Part shown: positions 1 through 5,824 of the stretch, piece by piece
Layout: every line of letters starts with the position of its first letter
How positions within the stretch are numbered: the stretch's first letter is position 1
Assembly (NCBI GenBank): GCA_025966335.1
Contig: JAICRS010000062.1
Span: forward strand, 1-13,157
Source: Nocardioidaceae bacterium
GTDB lineage: Bacteria > Actinomycetota > Actinomycetes > Propionibacteriales > Nocardioidaceae
DNA: 13,157 nucleotides
Reading direction: 5' to 3'
The notes under the pieces: generated by a model
What the model was told of the DNA's origin: nothing
What the model saw: only the letters and a program-made list of their open reading frames with translations
Databases searched by the model: none
Translations under genes and position numbers: made by a program

Positions 1-29
1 CGCACTCACCGCCTGACAACTCGGTGGCG

Positions 30-641
30 TCAACGCAGCAGCAGCCGGACGGCCACGTCCAGGGACCTGCCGACATCGGCCGCCGATGAACGGCCGGTCA
101 CCCACTGCACGAGGCTGGCCAACCAGACGTCGGCGATGACCTTGGCGATCGCGACCTCTTGCTCGCTGGGCTCGGCGTCGGGATCACCGGACCCGGGATC
201 ACCGGCGCCGGGCGCGCGCATCGCCCGGGTGAGCATCCGGGAGACGTGCCGGCCGACCACGGCGATCTCCTGTGCGACGGAGGCGTCGGCGAACATGAAC
301 GCGCGGGTCAGCGCCTCGGTCAGGTTGGGGTCGCGCTGCAGCGACCGGGTGGTCCGGGCCAGCACGTGCGTCACCCGGTCCGCCGCGGAGTCGCCCGGGA
401 CCGTCGTGCGGTCCAGGCGGGCCTGGGTGGTCTCCAGCTCACGGCCCAGGGCGGACACGAGCAGGTGGATCTTGGAAGGGAAGTAGCGGTAGAGGGTGCC
501 GAGGGCCACGTCCGCGCGCTCGGCCACCGCACGCATCTGGACCGCCTCGAAGCCGCCGGCCGAGGCCAGCGCGATCGTCGCGTCGAGGATCCGCTGGTGC
601 CGGTCCCGCTGCGCCGGTGACCCGAGGTCTTCGAGGGACAT
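30..641 (-). CDS. kstR: TetR-family transcriptional repressor, KstR-like (cholesterol/steroid catabolism)
   Basis: DNA-binding repressor that in mycobacteria and rhodococci controls the sterol-degradation regulon and is released by a steroid-CoA thioester. The N-terminal helix-turn-helix (about residues 12-60) carries the stretch QMRAVAERADVALGTLYRYF and then PSKIHLLVSALGRE, which I recognise as almost identical to mycobacterial KstR. The C-terminal part (FADAS near residue 118; VIADVWLASLVQW near 165-180) also follows KstR. I chose ATG at 641 because a GGGGG ribosome-binding site lies 8 bases upstream. An in-frame GTG at 650 would add three residues and has no site. About 203 residues, normal for the family. 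A short Gly/Asp/Pro-rich insert (about residues 140-158) is built on a 15-base tandem duplication (181-210). The gene is divergent from a glycosyltransferase operon, with a KstR-type operator between them. Family assignment is firm; the ligand is inferred from the orthologues. Confidence 0.9.
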   Translation of the reverse strand: MSLEDLGSPAQRDRHQRILDATIALASAGGFEAVQMRAVAERADVALGTLYRYFPSKIHLLVSALGRELETTQARLDRTTVPGDSAADRVTHVLARTTRSLQRDPNLTEALTRAFMFADASVAQEIAVVGRHVSRMLTRAMRAPGAGDPGSGDPDAEPSEQEVAIAKVIADVWLASLVQWVTGRSSAADVGRSLDVAVRLLLR

Positions 642-676
642 CGAGCTCACCCCCGTACGCTAGCACCGCGTCCCTG

Positions 677-682
677 CATAAT
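677..682 (+). promoter_or_regulatory. Candidate -10 box of the glycosyltransferase operon
   Basis: CATAAT differs from TATAAT by one base and stands out in this GC-rich spacer. It is 45 bases upstream of the GTG start at 728. I see no convincing -35 box at the expected distance. It abuts the KstR-like operator at 683-696, which would make repression by steric block simple. Confidence 0.5.
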
Positions 683-696
683 AGGAACACGTTTCA
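683..696. promoter_or_regulatory. Probable KstR operator in the divergent kstR / glycosyltransferase spacer
   Basis: The 14-mer AGGAACACGTTTCA matches the published KstR consensus TNNAACNNGTTNNA at seven of eight fixed positions; only the first T is an A. It begins one base after a CATAAT hexamer (677-682) that could be the -10 box of the plus-strand operon, so a bound repressor would cover the transcription start. Read on the other strand, TATTAT (683-678) lies at the same place, so kstR itself could be controlled from the same site. The match is seen; binding is inferred. Confidence 0.7.
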
Positions 697-727
697 GTTT
701 CCGGGTCCCGTCCCTTCTGGAGGTCGA

Positions 728-1990
728 GTGCGCATCGCTCTGCTGTCGTACCGCAGCAAACCGCACTGCGGTGGCCAGGGCGTCTACGTCCGGCACCTGA
801 GCAGGGAGCTGGTCGCACTCGGGCACGACGTCGAGGTGTTCTCCGGCCAGCCGTACCCCGAGCTCGACCCCGGCGTCCGGCTCACGAAGCTGCCGAGCCT
901 GGACCTCTACCGGGAGCCGGACCCGTTCCGGACCCCGAAGCCGGGGGAGATCCGCGACCCGATCGACGTGCTCGAGGTCGCCACCATGTACACCGCCGGC
1001 TTCCCGGAGCCGCTGACGTTCAGCCTCCGGGCCGCCCGGGTGCTGCGGAAGCGGCTGCTCGACTTCGACGTGGTGCACGACAACCAAACGCTCGGCTACG
1101 GGCTGCTCGCCATCGCCCGCACCGGCATCCCGCTGGTCACCACGATCCACCATCCGATCACCTTCGACCGGCGGGTCGACCTGGCCGCCGCCCGCGGCTG
1201 GAAGAAGGTCACCACCCGCCGGTGGTACGGCTTCCTGGCCATGCAGGGCCGGGTCGCCCGCAGGATGTCGCAGGTGCTGACCGTGTCGCGGTCGTCGGCT
1301 CGTGACATCGCCACCGACTTCGGTGTCGACCCGGACCGGATCGAGGTGATCCCGCTCGGCGTGGAACCAGAGGTGTTCTCACTGCCGGAGCAGCCGCGGG
1401 TACCCGGCCGGATCGTCGCGATGGCCAGCGCGGACACCCCCATGAAGGGCGTCGCGACGCTCCTCGAGGCGTTCGCCAAGCTGCGCACCGAACGCGACGT
1501 CGAGCTGCTGCTGATCACCCGGCCCAAGCCCGGGGGACGCACCGAGCGGCTGATCGACCGGCTGGCGATCAAGGACTCCGTCCGGTTCGTGAGCGGTCTC
1601 TCCGACACCGACCTCGCCCAGGTCGTCGGCTCCGCGGAGGTCGCCTGCGTGCCGTCGCTCTACGAGGGATTCTCGCTGCCGACGGTCGAGGCGATGGCCT
1701 GCGGCACACCGCTGGTGGTGAGCCGGGCCGGGGCGATCCCGGAGGTCGTCGGCGAGGACGGCCTGTGCGCCGACCTGGTCACGCCCGGCGACGTCGGCGA
1801 GCTCTCGCACGCACTCGCAGCGCTCCTCGACGACCCCGGTCGCCGGCACCGGATGGGTGCGGCAGGACGCCGGCGGGCGCTGGACACGTTCAGCTGGCGC
1901 GCGGTCGCGGAGGCGACCGCGGCGGCGTACGCCCGCGCCGTCGAGGCCGGCGGTCGACGCGAGGGGACCGACGCTGATGCTGACCGTTGA
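728..1990 (+). CDS. Glycosyltransferase family 4 (GT-B fold)
   Basis: Retaining glycosyltransferase predicted to move a sugar from a nucleotide donor to an unknown acceptor. The N-terminal Rossmann domain starts RIALLSYRS and has the glycine loop GGQG (residues 15-18). The C-terminal donor-binding domain has VIPLGV, then PSLYEGFSLPTVEAMACGTP with the family's E-x7-E pair (E313, E321). About 420 residues, usual for GT4. I chose GTG at 728, which has GGAGG at 719-723; the frame is open further upstream, but that part has no family similarity and would run through the operator. No membrane segment is evident. It is first of three overlapping genes (glycosyltransferase, methyltransferase, alpha/alpha-toroid protein), which suggests a shared product such as a glycolipid or glycoside. 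Sequence style is close to PimB/MshA-type enzymes, but I cannot name donor or acceptor. Confidence 0.88.
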   Translation: MRIALLSYRSKPHCGGQGVYVRHLSRELVALGHDVEVFSGQPYPELDPGVRLTKLPSLDLYREPDPFRTPKPGEIRDPIDVLEVATMYTAGFPEPLTFSLRAARVLRKRLLDFDVVHDNQTLGYGLLAIARTGIPLVTTIHHPITFDRRVDLAAARGWKKVTTRRWYGFLAMQGRVARRMSQVLTVSRSSARDIATDFGVDPDRIEVIPLGVEPEVFSLPEQPRVPGRIVAMASADTPMKGVATLLEAFAKLRTERDVELLLITRPKPGGRTERLIDRLAIKDSVRFVSGLSDTDLAQVVGSAEVACVPSLYEGFSLPTVEAMACGTPLVVSRAGAIPEVVGEDGLCADLVTPGDVGELSHALAALLDDPGRRHRMGAAGRRRALDTFSWRAVAEATAAAYARAVEAGGRREGTDADADR

Positions 1991-2687
1991 CTTCGACCGG
2001 CTCGGCGTGTCCGCCGGTGACCGGGTCCTGGACATGGGGTGCGGCGCCGGGCGGCACGCCTTCGAGCTCTACCGACGCGGCACCGACGTGATCGCGTTCG
2101 ACCAGGACGCCGACGAGCTGTCCGCGGTCGCCGACATGTTCGCCGCGATGCGCACGGCCGGCGAGGTGCCCGACGGCGCCGAGGCCGACGTCAAGCAGGG
2201 CGACGCGCTCCAGCTGCCGTTCGCCGACGGCGAGTTCGACCGGGTGGTCGCCGCCGAGGTCCTCGAGCACATCCCGGAGGACGAGCAGGCGATCGCCGAG
2301 CTGGTCCGGGTGCTCCGCCCAGGTGGCACGATGGCGGTCACCGTGCCCCGCTGGCTGCCGGAGCGGATCTGCTGGGCGCTGTCCGACGCCTATCACGAGG
2401 TCGAGGGTGGCCACGTCCGGATCTACGCCGGTGACGAGCTCGTCGCGAAGATCGAGGCCGCAGGGATGAGCTTCACCGGCCGCGAGCACCGGCACGGGCT
2501 GCACTCGCCGTACTGGTGGCTCAAGTGCGCGGTCGGCGTCGACAACTCCGAGCACGTGCTGCCGCGGACCTACCACCGGATGCTGGTCTGGGACATCATG
2601 CGGCGGCCGTGGCTGACCCGCACCGCGGAGCGGCTGCTGAACCCGGTGATCGGCAAGAGCATGGTCCTCTACTTCACCAAGCCCTGA
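1977..2687 (+). CDS. Class I SAM-dependent methyltransferase (Methyltransf_11 type)
   Basis: Predicted small-molecule methyltransferase of about 236 residues. SAM-binding motif I is VLDMGCGAGRHA (residues 17-28), followed by the acidic residue at the end of strand 2 in VIAFDQD, and a motif IV/post-motif region DRVVAAEVLEHIPEDE. The LRPGGTMAVTVPRW stretch is typical of UbiE/type 11 enzymes. ATG at 1977 overlaps the end of the glycosyltransferase gene by 14 bases and has GAGGGG about 8-10 bases upstream, so translation is likely coupled. The methyl acceptor cannot be read from sequence. The neighbours suggest it methylates a product or precursor of the adjacent glycosyltransferase or toroid enzyme. 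Confidence 0.87.
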   Translation: MLTVDFDRLGVSAGDRVLDMGCGAGRHAFELYRRGTDVIAFDQDADELSAVADMFAAMRTAGEVPDGAEADVKQGDALQLPFADGEFDRVVAAEVLEHIPEDEQAIAELVRVLRPGGTMAVTVPRWLPERICWALSDAYHEVEGGHVRIYAGDELVAKIEAAGMSFTGREHRHGLHSPYWWLKCAVGVDNSEHVLPRTYHRMLVWDIMRRPWLTRTAERLLNPVIGKSMVLYFTKP

Positions 2688-3808
2688 TGGTTGCGGCGGA
2701 GATCCCCGCGCTGGCCGGGCTGCTCACCCCGCACGAGGTGCGGGCGACCGCAGCGTCGATCGCGCGCGCCCAGGAGCGCTCCGGGGCGGTGCCCTGGTTC
2801 CCCGGCGGCCACGTCGACCCGTGGGACCACGTCGAGTGTGCGATGGCGATGCTCGTCGGCGGTGAGACAGACGCGGCCGACCGGGCCTACGCCTGGCTGT
2901 TCGCCGGCCAGCGCGCCGACGGGTCGTGGCCGGTCAAGCTCACCGCAGGAAAGGTCGACGACGCGGGCGCCGACACCAACATGTGCGGTTACGTCGCCGT
3001 CGGGGTGTGGCACCACTGGCTGGTCCGCAGCGACGAGGCGTTCCTGTGCAGGGCCTGGCCCGTCGTACGCCGGGCGCTCGACTACGTGACCGGGCTGCAG
3101 CTCGGCTTCGGCGGGATCGCGTGGGCGCGTGGCGAGCTCGGCGGTACGGCGGGCACGGCGCTCGTCGCGGGCAGCTCCAGCCTCTTCCACGCGCTGTCGT
3201 GCGGACTCGCGCTGTCCGAGCTGCTGGACGAGCCACAGCCCGGCTGGGAGCTGGCCGCCGGCCGGCTGCGGCACGCGCTGCGCGAGCACGAGGACCGGTT
3301 CGAGCCGAAGACCCGCTACTCGATGGACTGGTACTACCCGGTCCTCGGCGGCGCGCTCCGCGGGGAGGTGGCGCGGGCGCGGATCGACCGACGCTGGGAC
3401 GACTTCGTGGTGCCCGGCCTCGGGATCCGCTGCGTCGACGACCGTCCCTGGGTGACCGGCGCCGAGACCTGCGAGCTGGTGCTGGCCATGGACGCGACGG
3501 GGGACCGGGACCGGGCGACCGGGCTGCTCGCGGACATGCAGCACCTGCGCGACCCGGACGGGTCCTACTGGACCGGCTACGTCTACCCCGACGACGCCCG
3601 GTGGCCGGAGGAGCGCAGCACCTGGACCGCCGCCGCGGTGGTCCTCGCCGTCGACGCGCTCTCGCAGGCGACGCCGGGCAGCGACATCTTCCGCGGCGGC
3701 ACGCTTCCGACCGACCTCCCGGAGATCGGCCTCGAGTGCGGTTGTCCGTCCGGGAACCCGACCGACTCAGCCGACCGGGTCGCCGGCCTCTCCGCGCACC
3801 CGCGCTAG
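2687..3808 (+). CDS. Alpha/alpha-toroid protein, 'prenyltransferase/squalene-cyclase-like', function unknown
   Basis: About 373 residues made of repeated Trp-rich helical hairpins, as in (alpha/alpha)6 toroids. Two QW-like repeat motifs are visible: QRADGSW (75-81) and LRDPDGSYW (287-295). Other conserved-looking blocks are PWDHVECAMAM near 45-55, YSMDWYYPVLGGAL near 210-225 and STWTAAAVVLAVDAL near the C-terminus. Databases usually call such proteins prenyltransferase, but I find neither the DxDD acid motif of class II terpene cyclases nor a clear Asp/Cys/His zinc set of protein prenyltransferases. A sugar-handling toroid (glucoamylase-like fold) is an alternative. ATG at 2687 shares bases with the methyltransferase stop (TGATG), so it is translationally coupled. 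Its 3' end overlaps the convergent methyltransferase gene by 42 bases. No signal peptide is seen. Confidence 0.72.
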   Translation: MVAAEIPALAGLLTPHEVRATAASIARAQERSGAVPWFPGGHVDPWDHVECAMAMLVGGETDAADRAYAWLFAGQRADGSWPVKLTAGKVDDAGADTNMCGYVAVGVWHHWLVRSDEAFLCRAWPVVRRALDYVTGLQLGFGGIAWARGELGGTAGTALVAGSSSLFHALSCGLALSELLDEPQPGWELAAGRLRHALREHEDRFEPKTRYSMDWYYPVLGGALRGEVARARIDRRWDDFVVPGLGIRCVDDRPWVTGAETCELVLAMDATGDRDRATGLLADMQHLRDPDGSYWTGYVYPDDARWPEERSTWTAAAVVLAVDALSQATPGSDIFRGGTLPTDLPEIGLECGCPSGNPTDSADRVAGLSAHPR

Positions 3809-4411
3809 CACCCGCATCGAGCCGAGGACCTGCTGCTCCGCGAAGTCACCGCCGTCCAGGGCGCGCAGGTAGACCCGGTACGGCGCCTGGCCCCCGTCCG
3901 CGGGGTCCGGGAACACGTCGTGGATCACCATCGTCGCGCCGTGGGCGACCCACCGGCCCCAGCCCTCGTAGTCGTTGCCGGCGTGCTCGTCGGTGTGGCC
4001 GCCGTCGATGAACAGCAGCGACAGCGGCGTGCGCCAGTGCACCGAGACGGTCGTCGACCTGCCGACGACCGCGACCACCTGCTCCTCGAGGCCCGCGTGG
4101 GCGATCGTGCGCCGGAACGTGCCCAGCGTGTCGAGCCGGCCGACCTCGGGGTCCACCAGGCTGGCGTCGTGGTACTCCCAGCCCTCCTGGTTCTCCTCCG
4201 ACCCGCGGTGGTGGTCGACGGTGAACACGGTCCCGCCGGTCGCACGCGCGGCCGCGCCCAGGTAGATCGCGGACTTCCCGCAGTAGGTGCCGACCTCGAG
4301 CGCCGGCCCGTGCGGCAGCCGTTCCACGGCCAATGCGAACAGGAGGTCGCCCTCGTCCTCCGGCATGAAGCCCTTGGCCGCCCGCGCCTGCTGCAGCAGG
4401 TCGGGCGGCAT
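3767..4411 (-). CDS. Class I SAM-dependent methyltransferase (Methyltransf_24 type)
   Basis: Predicted SAM-dependent methyltransferase of about 214 residues, related to CmcI/catechol-O-methyltransferase-like enzymes. SAM motif I is EVGTYCGKS (39-47). It is followed by TVDHHRGSEENQEGWEYHD (64-82) and a metal/catalytic-type strand FIDGGHTDEH (134-143), then HDVFPDP (164-170). The Asp and His residues in these last blocks could bind a divalent metal, as in O-methyltransferases; that is inference. The start is ATG at 4411; GTG at 4414 is directly upstream and equally possible, and neither has a strong ribosome-binding site. The stop of the Rpf-like gene is 20 bases upstream on the same strand, so the two are probably one transcript. 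The last 42 bases lie inside the convergent toroid gene. The open frame extends upstream to 4786, but that part is antisense-frame shadow of rpf. Confidence 0.82.
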   Translation of the reverse strand: MPPDLLQQARAAKGFMPEDEGDLLFALAVERLPHGPALEVGTYCGKSAIYLGAAARATGGTVFTVDHHRGSEENQEGWEYHDASLVDPEVGRLDTLGTFRRTIAHAGLEEQVVAVVGRSTTVSVHWRTPLSLLFIDGGHTDEHAGNDYEGWGRWVAHGATMVIHDVFPDPADGGQAPYRVYLRALDGGDFAEQQVLGSMRVLARVRGEAGDPVG

Positions 4412-4431
4412 CACCGGAGCTGGGTCGCCGC

Positions 4432-4767
4432 TCAGCGCAGGCCGATCCGGCTCGAGCACGCCGGCCAGGCGCCCCAGCCCTGGACGCGGCGTACGCGCTC
4501 GGCCACCCTGATCTGCTCGGCCTTGGTGGCGCGGTGCGCGTTCCGGGCGAACTTGCGGCCACCGAAGGCACGCCAGGTCGACGGGCTGAACTGCAGGCCG
4601 CCGTAGTAGCCGTTGCCGGTGTTGATGTGCCAGCGACCGCTCGACTCGCACTGCGCGAGCCGGTTCCAGGTGCGCTGGGACGCGGCGTCCGCAGGACCTG
4701 CGACGACCACAGGGGTCAGTGCGGAAGCGGCGATGACAAGGGAAGAAACGAACATGCGTGAGCGCAT
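4432..4767 (-). CDS. Secreted Rpf-like transglycosylase (resuscitation-promoting factor domain)
   Basis: Small exported muralytic enzyme predicted to cleave peptidoglycan and help regrowth and cell-wall turnover. Residues 1-29 form a signal peptide: positive MRSR, hydrophobic core, then PADAA before the mature start SQRTWN. The mature part is a single Rpf/transglycosylase-like domain. It has WNRLAQCESSGRW with the catalytic Glu (E41), then NGYYGGLQFSPSTW, and GWGAWPAC near the end. C40 and C104 match the disulfide pair of Rpf domains. At 111 residues it is a minimal form, without LysM, G5 or other wall-binding modules. ATG at 4767 has GGAGAGG 10 bases upstream; ATG at 4755 is a weaker alternative. 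It sits behind a ydaO-type leader, known from other actinobacterial rpf genes, and is followed by a methyltransferase gene. Confidence 0.92.
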   Translation of the reverse strand: MRSRMFVSSLVIAASALTPVVVAGPADAASQRTWNRLAQCESSGRWHINTGNGYYGGLQFSPSTWRAFGGRKFARNAHRATKAEQIRVAERVRRVQGWGAWPACSSRIGLR

Positions 4768-4782
4768 GGCAGCCAGACCTCT

Positions 4783-4985
4783 CCAACGCCTACGAGGTGA
4801 GCTGTCGGGTTCGGGCAGAAGGTCTTGCCCGGCACCACCGGCCGTTTCCGGACCGGTGGGGCTTCACCCCAAGGTGCTCGCGCTGCGCCCTCCACGTTCC
4901 GGCCGGGGTCGACCGGTGGAGGGTCAGCGGGGGCACCGGGAATCTTGGGTCCCCCGCTCCTGTCCGCGGGTGAATCTTGCAGGGT
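4783..4985 (-). ncRNA. ydaO-yuaA type riboswitch (c-di-AMP sensing) upstream of rpf
   Basis: Reading the minus strand, the leader holds the blocks I know from ydaO RNAs upstream of actinobacterial cell-wall hydrolases: AAGATTCACCCGCGGACAGG, then GGGGGACCCAAGATTCC, later CTTGGGGTGAAGCCCC, and near the 3' end ACCTTCTGCCCGAACCCGAC followed by AGCTCACCTCGTAGGC. The last block ends about 16 bases from the rpf start codon and runs into its ribosome-binding site. In the known cases c-di-AMP binding turns gene expression off. Edges are approximate because I judged them by eye without a covariance model. Confidence 0.85.
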
Positions 4986-5052
4986 CCGGCTGGCGGCGGA
5001 CAGGACTAGGCGTGACCTCCGGCCGGTGTCCCGTGGTTCACGGAACCTGAAG

Positions 5053-5081
5053 ATGTTACGAATCGGTCTCGACGAGCGCAA
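5053..5081 (-). promoter_or_regulatory. Sigma70-like promoter for the riboswitch-rpf transcript
   Basis: On the minus strand TTGCGC (5081-5076) and TAACAT (5058-5053) are separated by exactly 17 bases. TAACAT fits the actinobacterial -10 pattern. Transcription would start near 5046, about 60 bases upstream of the first recognisable ydaO block and about 280 bases before the rpf start codon. Not experimentally shown. Confidence 0.55.
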
Positions 5082-5086
5082 GTCGG

Positions 5087-5106
5087 CGTGTCGACTTGAC
5101 GACACG
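5087..5106. repeat. Perfect 7-base inverted repeat with 6-base spacer, candidate operator
   Basis: CGTGTCG-ACTTGA-CGACACG is a perfect dyad of operator size. It ends six bases from the -35 box of the predicted rpf promoter (5076-5081) and also lies upstream of the Tat-substrate gene on the other strand, so it could serve either. I cannot assign a regulator. Confidence 0.45.
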
Positions 5107-5115
5107 TCCCGTTTG

Positions 5116-5145
5116 CGGGGAGCCGCTCCCCGACGGGGTGCCCCG
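5116..5145. repeat. GC hairpins in the leader of the Tat-substrate gene
   Basis: CGGGGAG (5116-5122) and CTCCCCG (5126-5132) form a perfect 7-base stem with a three-base loop. A second G4/C4 pair (5134-5145) follows at once, so the four blocks can pair in two ways. No T-run follows, so it is not a typical terminator. Together with 5146-5241, where I see only the ribosome-binding site, this fills the rest of the 474-base gap between rpf and the next gene. Confidence 0.35.
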
Positions 5146-5241
5146 ATGTGACCATGGCGGATCGTGCACCGCGCTGGCAGGATCGAGAGCGACGTCGCAC
5201 CCCCTGGCCGGACCAGGACGCTTTCTCTGTAGGAGGGTGCA

Positions 5242-5760
5242 ATGAGCAACGAAACCGTCGAGAGACGACTGCTTCTGCGTGGGGCCGGACTTGCTGGTGC
5301 GGCGGTCCTCGGGAGCACCGCGATAGCCGCCGCCGCCGACGCGCACGACCGTGACGACGACCGTGACCGTCACGACCACGACGAAGACCGCAGCAAGGTG
5401 GTGGGTTCCTGGCTGATCACGCACCAGGACGACCCGGGAGGCGACCCGACGAAGGTGATGGGGGTCGCGAGCTTCGCCAAGGGTGGCGTGCTGGCCAACC
5501 AGGACATCAACCCGATCGCGCCGACCGGCCTCGGCGCCTGGGAGGGTCGAGATGAGAACAGGTTCACCGGGAGCTTCTGGGCCGGCGCACCAGGTGGTGG
5601 GCCGGGCGAGCCCGGCGTCACCGTCAACGTCATGATCCGTGGGAGGGTCCACGGCGACATGATCTCCGGCACCTACAGGTTCACGGTCTTCGCCGCCGAC
5701 ACCGGTGACGAGGTGGCCAGCGGGACCGGGACGTTCGAGGGCAAGCGGATCGAGGCCTGA
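5242..5760 (+). CDS. Tat-exported small protein of unknown function
   Basis: 172 residues. The N-terminus has a twin-arginine signal: VERRLLLRGAG (residues 6-16), then a hydrophobic stretch to AIAAAADA (to about 34). Next is a spacer very rich in Asp, His and Arg (35-50), then a compact domain of about 120 residues with alternating hydrophobic residues and many glycines. The domain begins VVGSWLI and contains TVNVMIRGRVHGDMISGTYRF and ends with SGTGTFEGKR, which suggests a lipocalin-like beta-barrel. No catalytic motif or family that I can name. Start ATG at 5242 has AGGAGGG at 5231-5237, a strong ribosome-binding site. It is divergent from rpf and alone on its strand until the helicase. Tat export suggests it folds, perhaps with a metal, before secretion; that is inference. 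Confidence 0.82.
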   Translation: MSNETVERRLLLRGAGLAGAAVLGSTAIAAAADAHDRDDDRDRHDHDEDRSKVVGSWLITHQDDPGGDPTKVMGVASFAKGGVLANQDINPIAPTGLGAWEGRDENRFTGSFWAGAPGGGPGEPGVTVNVMIRGRVHGDMISGTYRFTVFAADTGDEVASGTGTFEGKRIEA

Positions 5761-5768
5761 ACCTCTCT

Positions 5769-5793
5769 CCCGCTCCGCAGAAGGCGCAGCGGG
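5769..5793 (+). terminator. Possible terminator hairpin after the Tat-substrate gene
   Basis: CCCGCT-C-CGC, loop AGAAG, GCG-C-AGCGGG forms a nine-pair stem with one C/C mismatch, starting eight bases after the stop codon. There is no T tract, as is common for actinobacterial terminators. It lies just before the helicase promoter. Confidence 0.45.
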
Positions 5794-5812
5794 GCCGCGG
5801 CGGCGTGCGCAC

Positions 5813-5824
5813 TAGGCTTGGCGG
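5813..5824 (+). promoter_or_regulatory. Leaderless promoter -10 (TAGGCT) for the helicase gene
   Basis: TAGGCT at 5813-5818 fits TANNNT and is followed by exactly six bases and then ATG, which puts the transcription start on or next to the A of the start codon. There is no good ribosome-binding site. This spacing is the known signature of leaderless mRNAs in actinobacteria. Confidence 0.6.

Noticed and set aside
1..29. Possible end of a neighbouring gene at the left edge
   Set aside because: 29 bases are too few to support any call.
617..727. N-terminal extension of the glycosyltransferase to ATG 617
   Set aside because: It would cover the kstR start, the -10 and the operator; GTG 728 has a ribosome-binding site and starts exactly at the GT-B first strand.
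4412..4786. N-terminal extension of the methyltransferase frame up to 4786
   Set aside because: It runs through rpf in another frame, and the extra residues are Arg/Pro-rich with no similarity; the domain starts at about 4411.
5134..5145. CGGGG-TG-CCCCG as an independent terminator
   Set aside because: The two-base loop is too short and no T-run follows.
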